Shown piece by piece: positions 42,559-52,202 of a stretch of DNA of 64,000 nt; positions within the stretch are counted from its first letter, which is position 1; each line of letters starts with the position of its first letter. The notes under the pieces were generated by a model that was given only the letters and a program-made list of their open reading frames with translations, was not told where the DNA came from and made no database searches. This DNA is from Armatimonadota bacterium. Its GTDB lineage: Bacteria; Sysuimicrobiota; Sysuimicrobiia; Sysuimicrobiales; Humicultoraceae. Both the position numbers and the translations under genes were made by a program. The stretch covers positions 2,766,309 through 2,830,308 of the forward strand of contig JAVKHP010000001.1 of assembly GCA_031459855.1 (NCBI GenBank), written 5' to 3'.

Positions 42559-42872
42559 CGGCTGCTCCCCCGACGTTCGGCGCCCGCCTCGACGGGCCCG
42601 ACGGGCGCCACCGCCCTACCGGCCGCGGGTCCCCCGCCCTGCTCGACCAGCCGCTGGATCCCCTTCAGACTAATGCCCCGATCCACCAGAGCCTTGACCC
42701 AGCGGATGCGCTCCACGTCCTCCTCGCTGTAGAGCCGGTGGCCCCCGGGGGTGCGCGCCGGGGAGAGCAGGTTGTACTGGTCCTCCCACGCGCGGATCCG
42801 GCGCGGGTTGACACCCGTCAGGTGCGCCACCGTGCGGATCGGGTAGATGGGGACGTGCCTGTCGACGATCAT
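42555..42872 (-). CDS. MerR-family transcriptional regulator
   Basis: A 105-residue protein: winged helix-turn-helix YPIRTVAHLTGVNPRRIRAWEDQY, the wing SPARTPGGHRLYSEEDVERIRWVKALV, and GISLKGIQRLVEQ, followed by a short disordered tail without an effector domain, as in HspR/MlrA-like regulators. ATG 42872 overlaps the DnaB-like stop (ATGA), and GGAGG lies upstream. A local regulator of pilus genes is plausible but not shown. Confidence 0.88.
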   Translation of the reverse strand: MIVDRHVPIYPIRTVAHLTGVNPRRIRAWEDQYNLLSPARTPGGHRLYSEEDVERIRWVKALVDRGISLKGIQRLVEQGGGPAAGRAVAPVGPVEAGAERRGSSR

Positions 42873-44443
42873 CGGGGCCTCCCTCCACTGCCGCCCGTGC
42901 GCTGCGCGGCGGCGGGTTCGCGGGGCGGGCCGTAGCCCAGGTCGCGCAGGTACGTGTAGATCTCCTGCAGCTTCGCGAACCCGTGGTAGTCGGGACGGTA
43001 CTCGTCCTCGAGCTTGTAGTCCAGCTCGATGAACTTGTTGAGCGTCACGAAGAACGCGAACTGCACCGTGTTCGACTCGGCCTCGGGGGCGTCGCGGTTC
43101 TTGTCGACGAACAGGTTCACGATGTCGACCCGCGGCATCAACCCCGGGTCGAACCCCTCGGCTTTGGCCCGGGCCTCGATGAGCTGGTGCAGGTCGGCCG
43201 TGGCCTTCCAGTCCTTGGCCAGCACCATGGCCACGTCGAGGTCGTACTCCAGGTCGCCGCTGCCCATGGCATGGTGCATCGTCGGCCGGTTGAACGGGTT
43301 GAAGACGTCGGTGTCCTCGGCGGGGCGTTCGTCTAACTTGCACCCGTCCTTGTCCAGCGGCGAGATGGCGAACACCGGGCAGTTCAGCTCCAGGCTGAGC
43401 TCGGCCAGCTCGGTGGAGATGCGGTCGGTGCGGGCCTTCCAGTCCTCCAGGTGCTCGGTGAGGGGGATCTTCTGCAGGTAGTCGAAGAACAGCACCACCT
43501 CGTTGGTCTGGAACTCCTGCATCAGGTTGTGGGCGTGAGCGCGGATGCGGTCGAGGGTGTCCTTCCGCCCCGCCTCGACCAGGTGCAGGTAGGGCGCGTA
43601 CCGCGCCACGGCGGCTTTGGCCAGCTGCACCCGCGGGCCCACCGGCCCCAGGGCGTCGGCGCCCGCCAGGATCGAGGCAGGGTTGATGCCGACCTCCTTG
43701 GCGATGAGCCGCGCGGCCAGCACGCGCCGCGTCTGCTCCCACGAGTAGTAGAGGACCGGGATCTTGTGGTTGGCCGCCACGTGGCAGGCGAGCTCCAGGG
43801 CCAGGTTGGTCTTGCCCCGTCGGGGCGCGCCGGCCAGCCCGTAGTAGAAGCCACGCCGCAGCCCCGAGAGCAGGGCGTTCAACCGGTCGAACGGGCTCAC
43901 CGAGTAGCCCAGCTGCCCGTTGTGCTCCGGGCGGGGCCCGGTCTCGTGCAACAGCGGCGCAAACGCCTCGGCGATCGGCTGCACCTGCCGCCGGACGCGG
44001 CGGCGCTGGATCTCCAGCAGCCGGTGGATCGCCTCGGCGGTCACCTGCATGATGTCGGCCTGCTGGCCGTCAGGACGAAAGAGGTGGGCGCCCAGCAGCT
44101 CGTGGACCTGCACCAGCAGGTGGCGGCTCTCACGGGCCTTGAGCACCTCGATCTGCGCCACAACCTCGCCGGCCGTGGCGGGCGCCGCCTGGAGCACCGT
44201 GGCCACGTAGCGCTCCATCTCGGCGGTCAGCAGCCCGCGGTCGACCAGGCGGGCCCGCAGCCCGGACTCGTCCACCACCGCCGAGGGCACCGCGTGCAGC
44301 TCCAGCAATGCCTTCGCTACGCGCCGCGCCAGCGGCGAGGTCAGCAGGTCGGGGTGGAACCCCTCGGTGACCGCCAGGGCGATCACGTGCCGGTCGCGCA
44401 AGAAAGCGCTCAGCAGGCGCACCTCGGACTCATAGAGGTCCAC
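42869..44443 (-). CDS. DnaB-helicase-like RecA-fold ATPase in the pilus operon
   Basis: A 524-residue protein. The N-terminal helical domain (LYESEVRLLSAFLRDRHVIALAVTEGFHPDLL) matches DnaB N-terminal domains, and the C-terminal RecA core has Walker A GAPRRGKTN (about 205-213), VLYYSWEQ, and Walker B-type VVLFFDYLQKIPL. Key DnaB features are altered: the usual SxGKT loop is RRGKT and the core has a long insertion (DKDGCKLDERPAEDTDVFNP). The replicative DnaB is normally encoded near rplI; here the gene leads a pilus operon, so a different role is likely. GTG 44443 follows GGGAGG at 11 nt. Confidence 0.82.
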   Translation of the reverse strand: MDLYESEVRLLSAFLRDRHVIALAVTEGFHPDLLTSPLARRVAKALLELHAVPSAVVDESGLRARLVDRGLLTAEMERYVATVLQAAPATAGEVVAQIEVLKARESRHLLVQVHELLGAHLFRPDGQQADIMQVTAEAIHRLLEIQRRRVRRQVQPIAEAFAPLLHETGPRPEHNGQLGYSVSPFDRLNALLSGLRRGFYYGLAGAPRRGKTNLALELACHVAANHKIPVLYYSWEQTRRVLAARLIAKEVGINPASILAGADALGPVGPRVQLAKAAVARYAPYLHLVEAGRKDTLDRIRAHAHNLMQEFQTNEVVLFFDYLQKIPLTEHLEDWKARTDRISTELAELSLELNCPVFAISPLDKDGCKLDERPAEDTDVFNPFNRPTMHHAMGSGDLEYDLDVAMVLAKDWKATADLHQLIEARAKAEGFDPGLMPRVDIVNLFVDKNRDAPEAESNTVQFAFFVTLNKFIELDYKLEDEYRPDYHGFAKLQEIYTYLRDLGYGPPREPAAAQRTGGSGGRPR

Positions 44444-44630
44444 GTGTCGGTCTACCTCCCGTTCACCCGGCCGGCCCGGCCACTTCGCGTACCCGGGTCG
44501 CGGCCACACATGGCCGCTCTCCTTCGCCACGCGACGCGGAACTTCCCGCAATCCTCCATGCACGTGCGGCTACCGTGGGAACTTCCCTGCCAGATTGCGC
44601 CCCCAAACTTCGGGCCGGCCAGACGAGGAT

Positions 44631-44656
44631 ATGCCCAGAAGGACAGGGTGCTAGTC
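44631..44656 (-). promoter_or_regulatory. SigB/SigF-type promoter of the DnaB-like/pilBTC operon
   Basis: Minus strand GACTAG (44651-44656), 14-nt spacer, GGGCAT (44631-44636). It faces the plus-strand site at 44701-44727, forming a divergent pair in the 295-bp gap between the DnaB-like gene and the second pilB. The leader to GTG 44443 would be about 180 nt. Confidence 0.55.
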
Positions 44657-44700
44657 GCCGCGCATCTGGCCGGCAACGAGGGCTTTGGTAGGACGCGCAC

Positions 44701-44727
44701 GTCTTCGAAGCGGCCGCAGTTGGGCAT
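44701..44727 (+). promoter_or_regulatory. SigB/SigF-type promoter of the second pilB
   Basis: GTCTTC (44701-44706), 15-nt spacer ending cagtt, GGGCAT (44722-44727). ATG 44739 follows 11 nt after the -10 with no Shine-Dalgarno, so the transcript should be leaderless or nearly so. Confidence 0.55.
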
Positions 44728-44738
44728 ATCCTTTCGAG

Positions 44739-46979
<2,241 letters not shown>

Positions 46980-47135
46980 TCGCAAGACTGATCGCCCTGC
47001 GGCACGCCCGGTGCGCTGACGGCATCGAGGTTCCCGGCGGCGGGAGCGTGCGGGACCGGGCGCCCCGCGGCATGCCCGACGCCTGCGCGGGCGTCCGCCC
47101 GGTCGACGGCGCGCGCAGGACGACGGGCGGTGCGG

Positions 47136-47492
47136 CTAGACCAGCGCGGCGGCCAGCTGGCTGTTGCGCCGCATCTCGAGCCGGATGCGTCCCAGGTTCG
47201 CCTGCTTGCCGCCCACGACGACCAGCATCGCGTCGGGGCCAGCCGGCCCGATGGCCACGGGGCCCTCGTCGAACTCCAGGAGCAGGTTCCGGATGGTGCC
47301 GCGGACCATCTCACGGCCCATGGAGTCGGCGGCGGCGATGTTGCTGGCCACGATGGCACCCACAGCCTCCAGGTCCACGCTCTCCTCGCTGGTCACGCCT
47401 TCGACCACGAACCCGTCCCGGCTGACCACGAGCGCCGCCAGCACCCCGTCGACCTTGGCCAGGTCGGCCAGCACGTCCTTGAGCTGCGACAT
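47136..47492 (-). CDS. Roadblock/LC7 domain protein (MglB-like)
   Basis: A 118-residue single-domain protein: MSQLKDVLADLAKVDGVLAALVVSRDGFVVEG, then AVGAIVASNIAAADSMGREMV and LLVVVGG-type strands, the Roadblock fold. Family members regulate small Ras-like GTPases such as MglA that control polarity and T4P motility; no MglA is in the window. ATG 47492 is preferred to ATG 47498 because GGAGG is 8 nt upstream. It is 65 bp after the sigma-factor gene, in the same transcript. Confidence 0.9.
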   Translation of the reverse strand: MSQLKDVLADLAKVDGVLAALVVSRDGFVVEGVTSEESVDLEAVGAIVASNIAAADSMGREMVRGTIRNLLLEFDEGPVAIGPAGPDAMLVVVGGKQANLGRIRLEMRRNSQLAAALV

Positions 47493-47557
47493 TCCCATAC
47501 CCTCCTTCGCAAACCTCCGGCAGACTGCGCTCCGGGGCGAGGTCAGTGCGTCGTGCG

Positions 47558-48397
47558 CTAGATCACCTCCGACGAGGCCATGCCCATCACACCCCGCAAC
47601 TTGGCCAGCGCCGAGGCCAGCACGCGCGAGACGTGCTTCTGCGAGATGCCGATGCGCTTCGCGGCCTCGGTCTGGGTCAGGTCCGTGAAGAACAGGTAGT
47701 AGAGCACCTTCTTCTGCAGGCTGTTCAGCGACTCCATCGCCTCCAGCAGCAGGACGCGGTCCTCGATGGGGAGCTGGAAGCTGACGTGGGTGCGATGACG
47801 GATGCGCTCCCGGTCGACGCGCAGCTCGCCGCTCTCCTCGTCGGCCTCCAGCGCGATGGTCCGCAGCGCCTCCCGGGTCCGCAGCACCTCCAGCAGGCCC
47901 TCCTCCTCGATGTTCAGCTCGGCGGCCAGCTCGTCGAGGCTGGGGAACCGACCTTCCTCGCTGATGTAGCGTCCGATGGTGTCCTCGATGCGGGCGTTGA
48001 CCTTCTGCAGCCACCGCGGCTTGCGGATCGTGTCACGCTGGTCGCGCAGGTAGTGGCGGATCTCGCCGCGGATCAGGTAGCTGGCGTACGTGGTGAACTT
48101 GGCCCCGCGGGTGGGATCGAAGGCCGCGATGGCGTTCAACAGCCCGAGGTAGCCGACCTGCACGATGTCCTCCGTGGGCACCCCGGAGAAGACGAACTCG
48201 GCGGCGATGCGCCGGACCAGCGGGGTGCAGGCCAGCACGACCCGCTCCCGGATGGCCGGGTCGCGGGTCCGTGCGTACTCCTGCATGAGCGCTTCCTCAT
48301 CGTCGTGGGTGCGCTGCGCCTGGTGTCCGGCGCCCGTGCGGTTCGCGCGGTGTGGCCGCGCTTCGGGTGTCGCATTCTCTCCGCTGCGCCCGCGCAT
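47558..48397 (-). CDS. Group 3 sigma-70 factor, SigB/SigF/SigG type
   Basis: A 279-residue sigma factor. After a basic 35-residue N-terminus come region 2 (EDIVQVGYLGLLNAIAAFDPTRGAKFTTYASYLIRGEIRHYLRDQRD), region 3 (ERRFPSLDELAAELNI-like helix-turn-helix) and region 4 (NSLQKKVLYYLFFTDLTQTEAAKRIGISQKHVSRVLASALAKL). Region 1.1 is absent, as in group 3 factors. ATG 48397 has GGGAGG 8 nt upstream, which fixes the start. Its transcript begins at a SigB-type promoter and carries a c-di-GMP-I riboswitch with terminator, so it appears autoregulated and ligand-controlled. No anti-sigma factor is adjacent. Confidence 0.93.
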   Translation of the reverse strand: MRGRSGENATPEARPHRANRTGAGHQAQRTHDDEEALMQEYARTRDPAIRERVVLACTPLVRRIAAEFVFSGVPTEDIVQVGYLGLLNAIAAFDPTRGAKFTTYASYLIRGEIRHYLRDQRDTIRKPRWLQKVNARIEDTIGRYISEEGRFPSLDELAAELNIEEEGLLEVLRTREALRTIALEADEESGELRVDRERIRHRTHVSFQLPIEDRVLLLEAMESLNSLQKKVLYYLFFTDLTQTEAAKRIGISQKHVSRVLASALAKLRGVMGMASSEVI

Positions 48398-48444
48398 CGT
48401 GCGGCCTCCCCGTGGCCTCTGGCCTCGTGCGGCACCCGTCCCCG

Positions 48445-48479
48445 AAAAACAGCAGACCCTCTTGGGACTGCCCAAGAGG
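48445..48479 (-). terminator. Riboswitch-associated intrinsic terminator
   Basis: On the minus strand CCTCTTGGG pairs perfectly with CCCAAGAGG over CAGT, and after GTCTGCTG comes TTTTT (48445-48449). It lies directly after the GEMM aptamer and just before the sigma-factor Shine-Dalgarno, the expected expression platform. Confidence 0.85.
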
Positions 48480-48483
48480 ATCT

Positions 48484-48568
48484 ACGGTGCATCCCTTCGG
48501 CAGCCCGGCCAACCCTCTAGGTCCCGTAGCTTTGCGCCCCCACCTTGCGGTGGGTTTGCCTTGTTCGG
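48484..48568 (-). ncRNA. Cyclic di-GMP-I (GEMM) riboswitch before the sigma factor
   Basis: Minus strand: GGCAAACCC, a hairpin with a GCAA tetraloop (CCACC-GCAA-GGTGG), then GGCGCAAAGC leading into the second stem, ending CTGCCGAAGGG. These are the conserved GEMM-I elements: the GGCAAACC strand, the GNRA tetraloop that docks into the second helix, and GCGCAAAGC. The direction matches the sigma-factor gene 87 nt further on. Whether c-di-GMP turns the gene on or off cannot be read from sequence with certainty. Confidence 0.9.
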
Positions 48569-48652
48569 GGATCGGTATGCACTTGTGGCGGACGGTCGCT
48601 GCACGCAGTACAGTCCGCCCAGAACATTGCCGCAAGCTCTCGGTAAAGAACT

Positions 48653-48678
48653 TTGCCCAGAACTCCGGACGGCTAGAC
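48653..48678 (-). promoter_or_regulatory. SigB/SigF-type promoter of the riboswitch-sigma factor operon
   Basis: Minus strand GTCTAG (48673-48678), 14-nt spacer ending gagttct, GGGCAA (48653-48658). Hexamers and spacing are identical to the pilP site. Transcription from about 48646 would reach the aptamer after about 80 nt; that interval contains a further hairpin (GGCGGAC/GTCCGCC). The sigma factor may thus activate its own gene. Confidence 0.65.
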
Positions 48679-48703
48679 ATGAGAGCGCAGCCTGCGGCGT
48701 CCG

Positions 48704-49669
48704 TCAGCGCCGCGGCGCGCCCGCCGGTGGCCGCGCCCGGACGACGTAGCGGAACGCGAGCCGGCGCGCCACGAGCACGTCGAGCACGGCGGCGAGCTGC
48801 GTGCCGGGCAGCCCGCTGGCCGCGGCGACCTCGGCCAGGGTGCGCCCGCCGTCCAGGTATGGCAGCACCGCGAGCGGGTCGATCCCGGCTGCGGCGACGA
48901 TCTCGGCGCGCACGTCATCGGGCAGTGTGGCGTCGATACCGCGGGCGCGCAGGAAGCGCGCGTCCGGCGAGAAGCGACCGAACGTGGCCTCGCCGGGCGG
49001 CGCAGCGGGCGGCGGTGCCTCGGGCGCCACGGCGTCCGCAGACGGCGCGGCGGCGGCCGGCAGCACAGCGTCGTGCCCTGGCGCCGGTGGGTCCACGCTG
49101 GCGTGGCTTGGGACCTCCACGCCGGTCGCGCCGTCGGCCGGGGCGCCCGCGGGTACCGGGACCGGCGCGGCCTCTGGCGCGGGCGACGCGGCGGGCGTCT
49201 CCTGCCCCGGCGGGGGCGCCGGGGCACGCATGCGGCCCGCCAGGTGCACGATCCATCCTGCTGCGCGGTTGATCACAGCGTCCTCCGATGCGTCGGGGGC
49301 GGCGGGGTCGAAGGCGGTCACCGCGCCCTCGGCGATCACCAGGGCAGCGGGGTGCGCTCCGAGCACGAAGAGCACCGCGCTGCTCCCGTCGGCTTGCAGG
49401 CGCCGCACGAACCGCTCGAGGCGCACGAAATCGGTGTGCAGCGCGCCGCCGGCGAACTCCAGCTCCATGCACTGCGCCACCACGTCTTCGGGCAACGGTA
49501 GATGCGCCCGCGCCGCGCCCGGCGGCACGCTGGCCGCCGCCGAGCCGCCGGGCACGAGCTGCCAGCCCGCCGGCCCGAAGACGGCGCCGATGCCTGCTGC
49601 TGGAGTTTCGAATACCACCGCCAGGCCGCCCGGCCAGGTGTAGTGCGTGATACCCGCGCGACCGGTCAC
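48704..49669 (-). CDS. Unknown protein, second gene of the riboswitch-2 operon
   Basis: A 321-residue soluble protein with three parts: an N-terminal alpha/beta domain (about 1-150: GGLAVVFETPAAGIGAVFGPAGW, DGSSAVLFVLGAHPAALVIAEGAVTAFDP), a Pro/Ala linker (155-225), and a C-terminal helical domain (about 230-315: LAEVAAASGLPGTQLAAVLDVLVARRLAFRYV) that looks like a winged helix. I do not recognise a family; the N-terminal part recalls DUF4388/Roadblock-type sensory folds. It starts at GTG 49669, overlapping the upstream gene (GTGA). Confidence 0.7.
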   Translation of the reverse strand: MTGRAGITHYTWPGGLAVVFETPAAGIGAVFGPAGWQLVPGGSAAASVPPGAARAHLPLPEDVVAQCMELEFAGGALHTDFVRLERFVRRLQADGSSAVLFVLGAHPAALVIAEGAVTAFDPAAPDASEDAVINRAAGWIVHLAGRMRAPAPPPGQETPAASPAPEAAPVPVPAGAPADGATGVEVPSHASVDPPAPGHDAVLPAAAAPSADAVAPEAPPPAAPPGEATFGRFSPDARFLRARGIDATLPDDVRAEIVAAAGIDPLAVLPYLDGGRTLAEVAAASGLPGTQLAAVLDVLVARRLAFRYVVRARPPAGAPRR

Positions 49670-50439
49670 CGCCCCTCACCGGCGCCGCTGGTCTGCCGCA
49701 ACGCGTGTTCCGCCGCCGCGATCTGGGCATCGACGAAGCCCCGTCCCACCACGGCGACGATCGACGCGCAGGCGGTCTCGACGATGCGCCGCCACGTCGC
49801 CTCGGGGAGCGGCGGCGCCACGACCCGGCCGTCTTCGACGCGGCCGCCGTGCGGTGCCAGCGCCCGCTCGAGCGAGGCCAAGAACCGGCTGGCGAGCTTG
49901 CGACCCCGCAGACGCGCCAGCCGCTCGACGAAGAGACTCAGGATCTCGGGCCAGGGATGGGGAGGAGGTTCCATCGTGACCGTCGTGCCGGCGGGGACCG
50001 CACGGTTGCCACCCTGCGGCGGCATCCCCCCAGGTGCCGTACCCGTGCGCGCTGCCGCGGCCACGCGCTGCGCGGCGTCGGGCGTCTCCTCGGCCGCACG
50101 GTCGCCGGTCGCCGCCGGCCCGGCTGGCAGCGGCGGCAGGCCGACGACCACCGACAGCGTCCCGCCGCGCGACGCCACCTGGCGCAGGAGATCGCGTCCC
50201 GCCGCAGCCGGCAGCACGGCTTCGGTCCCCGTCGCCTCGAAGAACCACGACTCCTGCGGCGCGCCGTCGTGGATCCACAGCACGGCGTCCGTCTCCGGGT
50301 CGGCGATCGAGACGCCACCTTCGAAGCCGCGGGCCACCAGGTGCGCGATGAGCGCGTCGAGATCGACGGCGTCGGCGGGCACGCCGGCGATCAGAGCCGG
50401 GCCCGTGCGCGCGGTCTCCAGCGCGGTGCGACGATTCAC
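49666..50439 (-). CDS. Unknown protein, first gene of the riboswitch-2 operon
   Basis: A 257-residue soluble protein. The N-terminal 115 residues form an alpha/beta unit (LDALIAHLVARGFEGGVSIADPETDAVLWIHDG, then DLLRQVASRGGTLSVVVGLPP), resembling the N-terminal part of the next gene's product, so the two may be diverged relatives. A disordered linker and a helical C-terminal part (LSLFVERLARLRGRKLASRFLASLERAL, IVETACASIVAVVGRGFVDAQIAAAEHAL) follow. GTG 50439 has AGGAAGG 4-5 nt upstream. No known family. Control by c-di-GMP is inferred from the aptamer in its leader. Confidence 0.72.
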   Translation of the reverse strand: MNRRTALETARTGPALIAGVPADAVDLDALIAHLVARGFEGGVSIADPETDAVLWIHDGAPQESWFFEATGTEAVLPAAAGRDLLRQVASRGGTLSVVVGLPPLPAGPAATGDRAAEETPDAAQRVAAAARTGTAPGGMPPQGGNRAVPAGTTVTMEPPPHPWPEILSLFVERLARLRGRKLASRFLASLERALAPHGGRVEDGRVVAPPLPEATWRRIVETACASIVAVVGRGFVDAQIAAAEHALRQTSGAGEGR

Positions 50440-50500
50440 GGCCTGCCTTCCTGCGGGGGTGCGGTACGCGGACGCCGCACGATGCGGCGCGGGCTTCCAC

Positions 50501-50522
50501 CCTAGCGCGAACCTAGCGCGAA
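50501..50522. repeat. 11-bp perfect tandem duplication
   Basis: cctagcgcgaa occurs twice in a row just after the riboswitch-2 hairpin on the minus strand, about 60 nt before GTG 50439. Confidence 0.6.
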
Positions 50523-50549
50523 GGCCCTCCGGCCACAAGCCGAAGGGCC
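50523..50549 (-). terminator. Hairpin after riboswitch 2
   Basis: GGCCCTTCGGC pairs with GCCGGAGGGCC over a 5-nt loop, with one G-U pair, directly after the aptamer on the minus strand. There is no U-tract, so it may act with Rho or on translation rather than as a simple intrinsic terminator. Confidence 0.5.
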
Positions 50550-50552
50550 CAC

Positions 50553-50648
50553 CTGGCTCCTCTTCGGCAACCCGGCCGGCCGCACGGCACCCCGCGCGCC
50601 CCCGTCGGCTTTGCGCCCCCACCTCGCGATGGGTTTGCCCGTTCGGAG
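50553..50648 (-). ncRNA. Second cyclic di-GMP-I (GEMM) riboswitch
   Basis: Minus strand: GGGCAAACCC, hairpin CATC-GCGA-GGTG with a GNRA loop, GGCGCAAAGCC, a longer second stem (GACGGGGGCG...), then GGTTGCCGAAGAGG. The conserved positions are the same as in the aptamer at 48484-48568. It precedes the two-gene operon 50439-48704 by about 115 nt. Confidence 0.88.
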
Positions 50649-50695
50649 GTGACACGTACCGGCCCTCGCCGGCACGCGGATGTCCACTTCCCTGT

Positions 50696-50721
50696 GTACC
50701 CCGCGGCGGCTTCGCCTAGAC
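50696..50721 (-). promoter_or_regulatory. SigB/SigF-type promoter of the riboswitch-2 operon
   Basis: Minus strand GTCTAG (50716-50721), 14-nt spacer, GGGTAC (50696-50701), the copy closest to the Bacillus SigB -10 (GGGTAT). The transcript enters the aptamer about 40 nt later. It lies just after the transglycosylase gene on the same strand. Confidence 0.6.
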
Positions 50722-50768
50722 CTCCGCCGACCTTCCACCAGGGCGTCGGCGAAGCTCGCCCCGGCGCG

Positions 50769-51734
50769 TCAGAGGGCGAGCAAGCGCCGGTAGAGGCTCG
50801 CGACGTTGAAGACGTACCAGCGGGTCTCGTCGTAGGGCGGAATGCCCTGGTAACGCTCGACCGCGCCGCGCCCCGCGTTGTACGCGGCAAGCGCCAGGTG
50901 CAGATTCTCCCACCCGAAGCGGTCGAGGTTGCCGCGCAGGTAGCGAATCGTCCCGTACAGGTTCTGCACGGGATCATCGGGGTCGACGCCGAGCGCCCGC
51001 GCCGTCTCGGGCATGAGCTGGCCCAGCCCGATGGCGCCGGCACGGGACCGCGCCCGCACCTGAAACCCCGACTCCACCGCCACCAGCGCCACCACCAGCC
51101 GCGGGTCGATGTTGAACACCCGGCTGTAGCCCAGCAGCGCCTCGCCGATGCGGCGCGCCTCCTCCAGCCCCAGACGGGGGTTGTAGTGGCGCGCGAACGC
51201 CTGGTACGTCGCGGCCTCGGTCACCCATCGGACGACGGGGCCGCGCATCGCTGCCTGCGGCAGCGGGCTGATGGCACGCAGGGCCTGCCGGGCCATGTCG
51301 TGGACCGCCGGGCTGGCGGGCAGCAGCAGTACCCGGCGGAACGCGATCTGGGCGACCTGGGGCCGACCGGCCTGCAGCTGCGCGTAGCCGAGCCACAGCA
51401 GCGCCGCTGCATCGCGCGGCTGCCGTCGCGTCACGTAGTCGAACGCCTGGACTGCCCCCTGCATGTCGCCCCGATGGTACCGGATCGCGCCAAGCCACAA
51501 CCACCCGTGCGGGTCCGCGGGCCGCGCCCGCAGTGCGCGGGTCACCGCACCCTCGGCGGCATCCAGACGGCCCGCGCGAAACAGGCGCGCGCCCTCCTGC
51601 AGCGCAGCAACGTGCGCTGTCGGCGCGGGTCGTCCGGCGACGGGGTCGAGGCCGGCGGCACGCGCCGGGGTCACCAGCCCGACGAGGACGACCAGCGCGA
51701 GGACCCCCGCGCCCGGTGTCCCGCGGAGCGTCAT
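50769..51734 (-). CDS. Exported TPR protein with lytic transglycosylase (SLT) domain
   Basis: A 321-residue periplasmic enzyme. Signal peptide ([16 protein letters not shown]), two or three TPR units (about 40-140), then the SLT domain (about 185-315): [18 protein letters not shown] with the catalytic Glu, [34 protein letters not shown] and [25 protein letters not shown]. It cleaves the glycan strands of peptidoglycan, plausibly to make room for the pilus machine. Its start overlaps the end of the second LC7 gene by 4 bp. Confidence 0.9.
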   Translation of the reverse strand: MTLRGTPGAGVLALVVLVGLVTPARAAGLDPVAGRPAPTAHVAALQEGARLFRAGRLDAAEGAVTRALRARPADPHGWLWLGAIRYHRGDMQGAVQAFDYVTRRQPRDAAALLWLGYAQLQAGRPQVAQIAFRRVLLLPASPAVHDMARQALRAISPLPQAAMRGPVVRWVTEAATYQAFARHYNPRLGLEEARRIGEALLGYSRVFNIDPRLVVALVAVESGFQVRARSRAGAIGLGQLMPETARALGVDPDDPVQNLYGTIRYLRGNLDRFGWENLHLALAAYNAGRGAVERYQGIPPYDETRWYVFNVASLYRRLLAL

Positions 51735-52090
51735 GCCAGCTGCTCCGTGATCTCGGCCTTGCGCCGGCGGATCTGCAACCGTGCGCGCGCGACGTTGCCG
51801 CCCGCGTCCAGCACCGTGGCGAGGTAGTGCTGCTGCCCCATGGCCACCACGAGCACCGACAGGCTGTCGGTGGTGAGCGTGATGAAGTCGAGTTCGCCGC
51901 CGTCCAGCTTGCGGATGCAGTAGGCCCCCACCTTCACCAGCGCCGCCAGGTCCGCGCTGACCCGCGTCAGGTCGGCGGCGCCGCCCTTGGTCACCGCCTC
52001 GACGACGTCGCCGTCCATGCTGAGCACTGCGGCTGCTCGCGTATCGTCGCCGACCAGCTCCTGCAGGATCCCGCGCAGCCTCGTGCCCAT
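51731..52090 (-). CDS. Second Roadblock/LC7 domain protein
   Basis: A 119-residue protein of the Roadblock fold: [73 protein letters not shown]. It resembles the LC7 protein at 47136 only in fold. Start is ATG 52090 without a Shine-Dalgarno, or GTG 52135. The only AT-rich stretch of the 112-bp divergent gap (52099-52112) lies immediately upstream and may be its -10 region. Confidence 0.85.
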   Translation of the reverse strand: MGTRLRGILQELVGDDTRAAAVLSMDGDVVEAVTKGGAADLTRVSADLAALVKVGAYCIRKLDGGELDFITLTTDSLSVLVVAMGQQHYLATVLDAGGNVARARLQIRRRKAEITEQLA

Positions 52091-52202
52091 GGTCCGACGT
52101 AAAAATTTACTATTCGCCGCCCTGTTCGCCGCCACCTGCGTGCTTCCTGCTCCGGAGAGGAGTCGTGCGTCCCTGGCACGTAGTACGCGGCAGGAGACCT
52201 CG

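Noticed and set aside
42869-44443. Calling the DnaB-like gene the replicative helicase dnaB
   Set aside because: The altered P-loop, insertions and pilus-operon context argue against a simple assignment; it is described as DnaB-like only.
47130-47140. GTCTAG at the end of the first LC7 gene as a promoter
   Set aside because: No partner -10 follows and no minus-strand gene starts downstream; it overlaps the stop codon.
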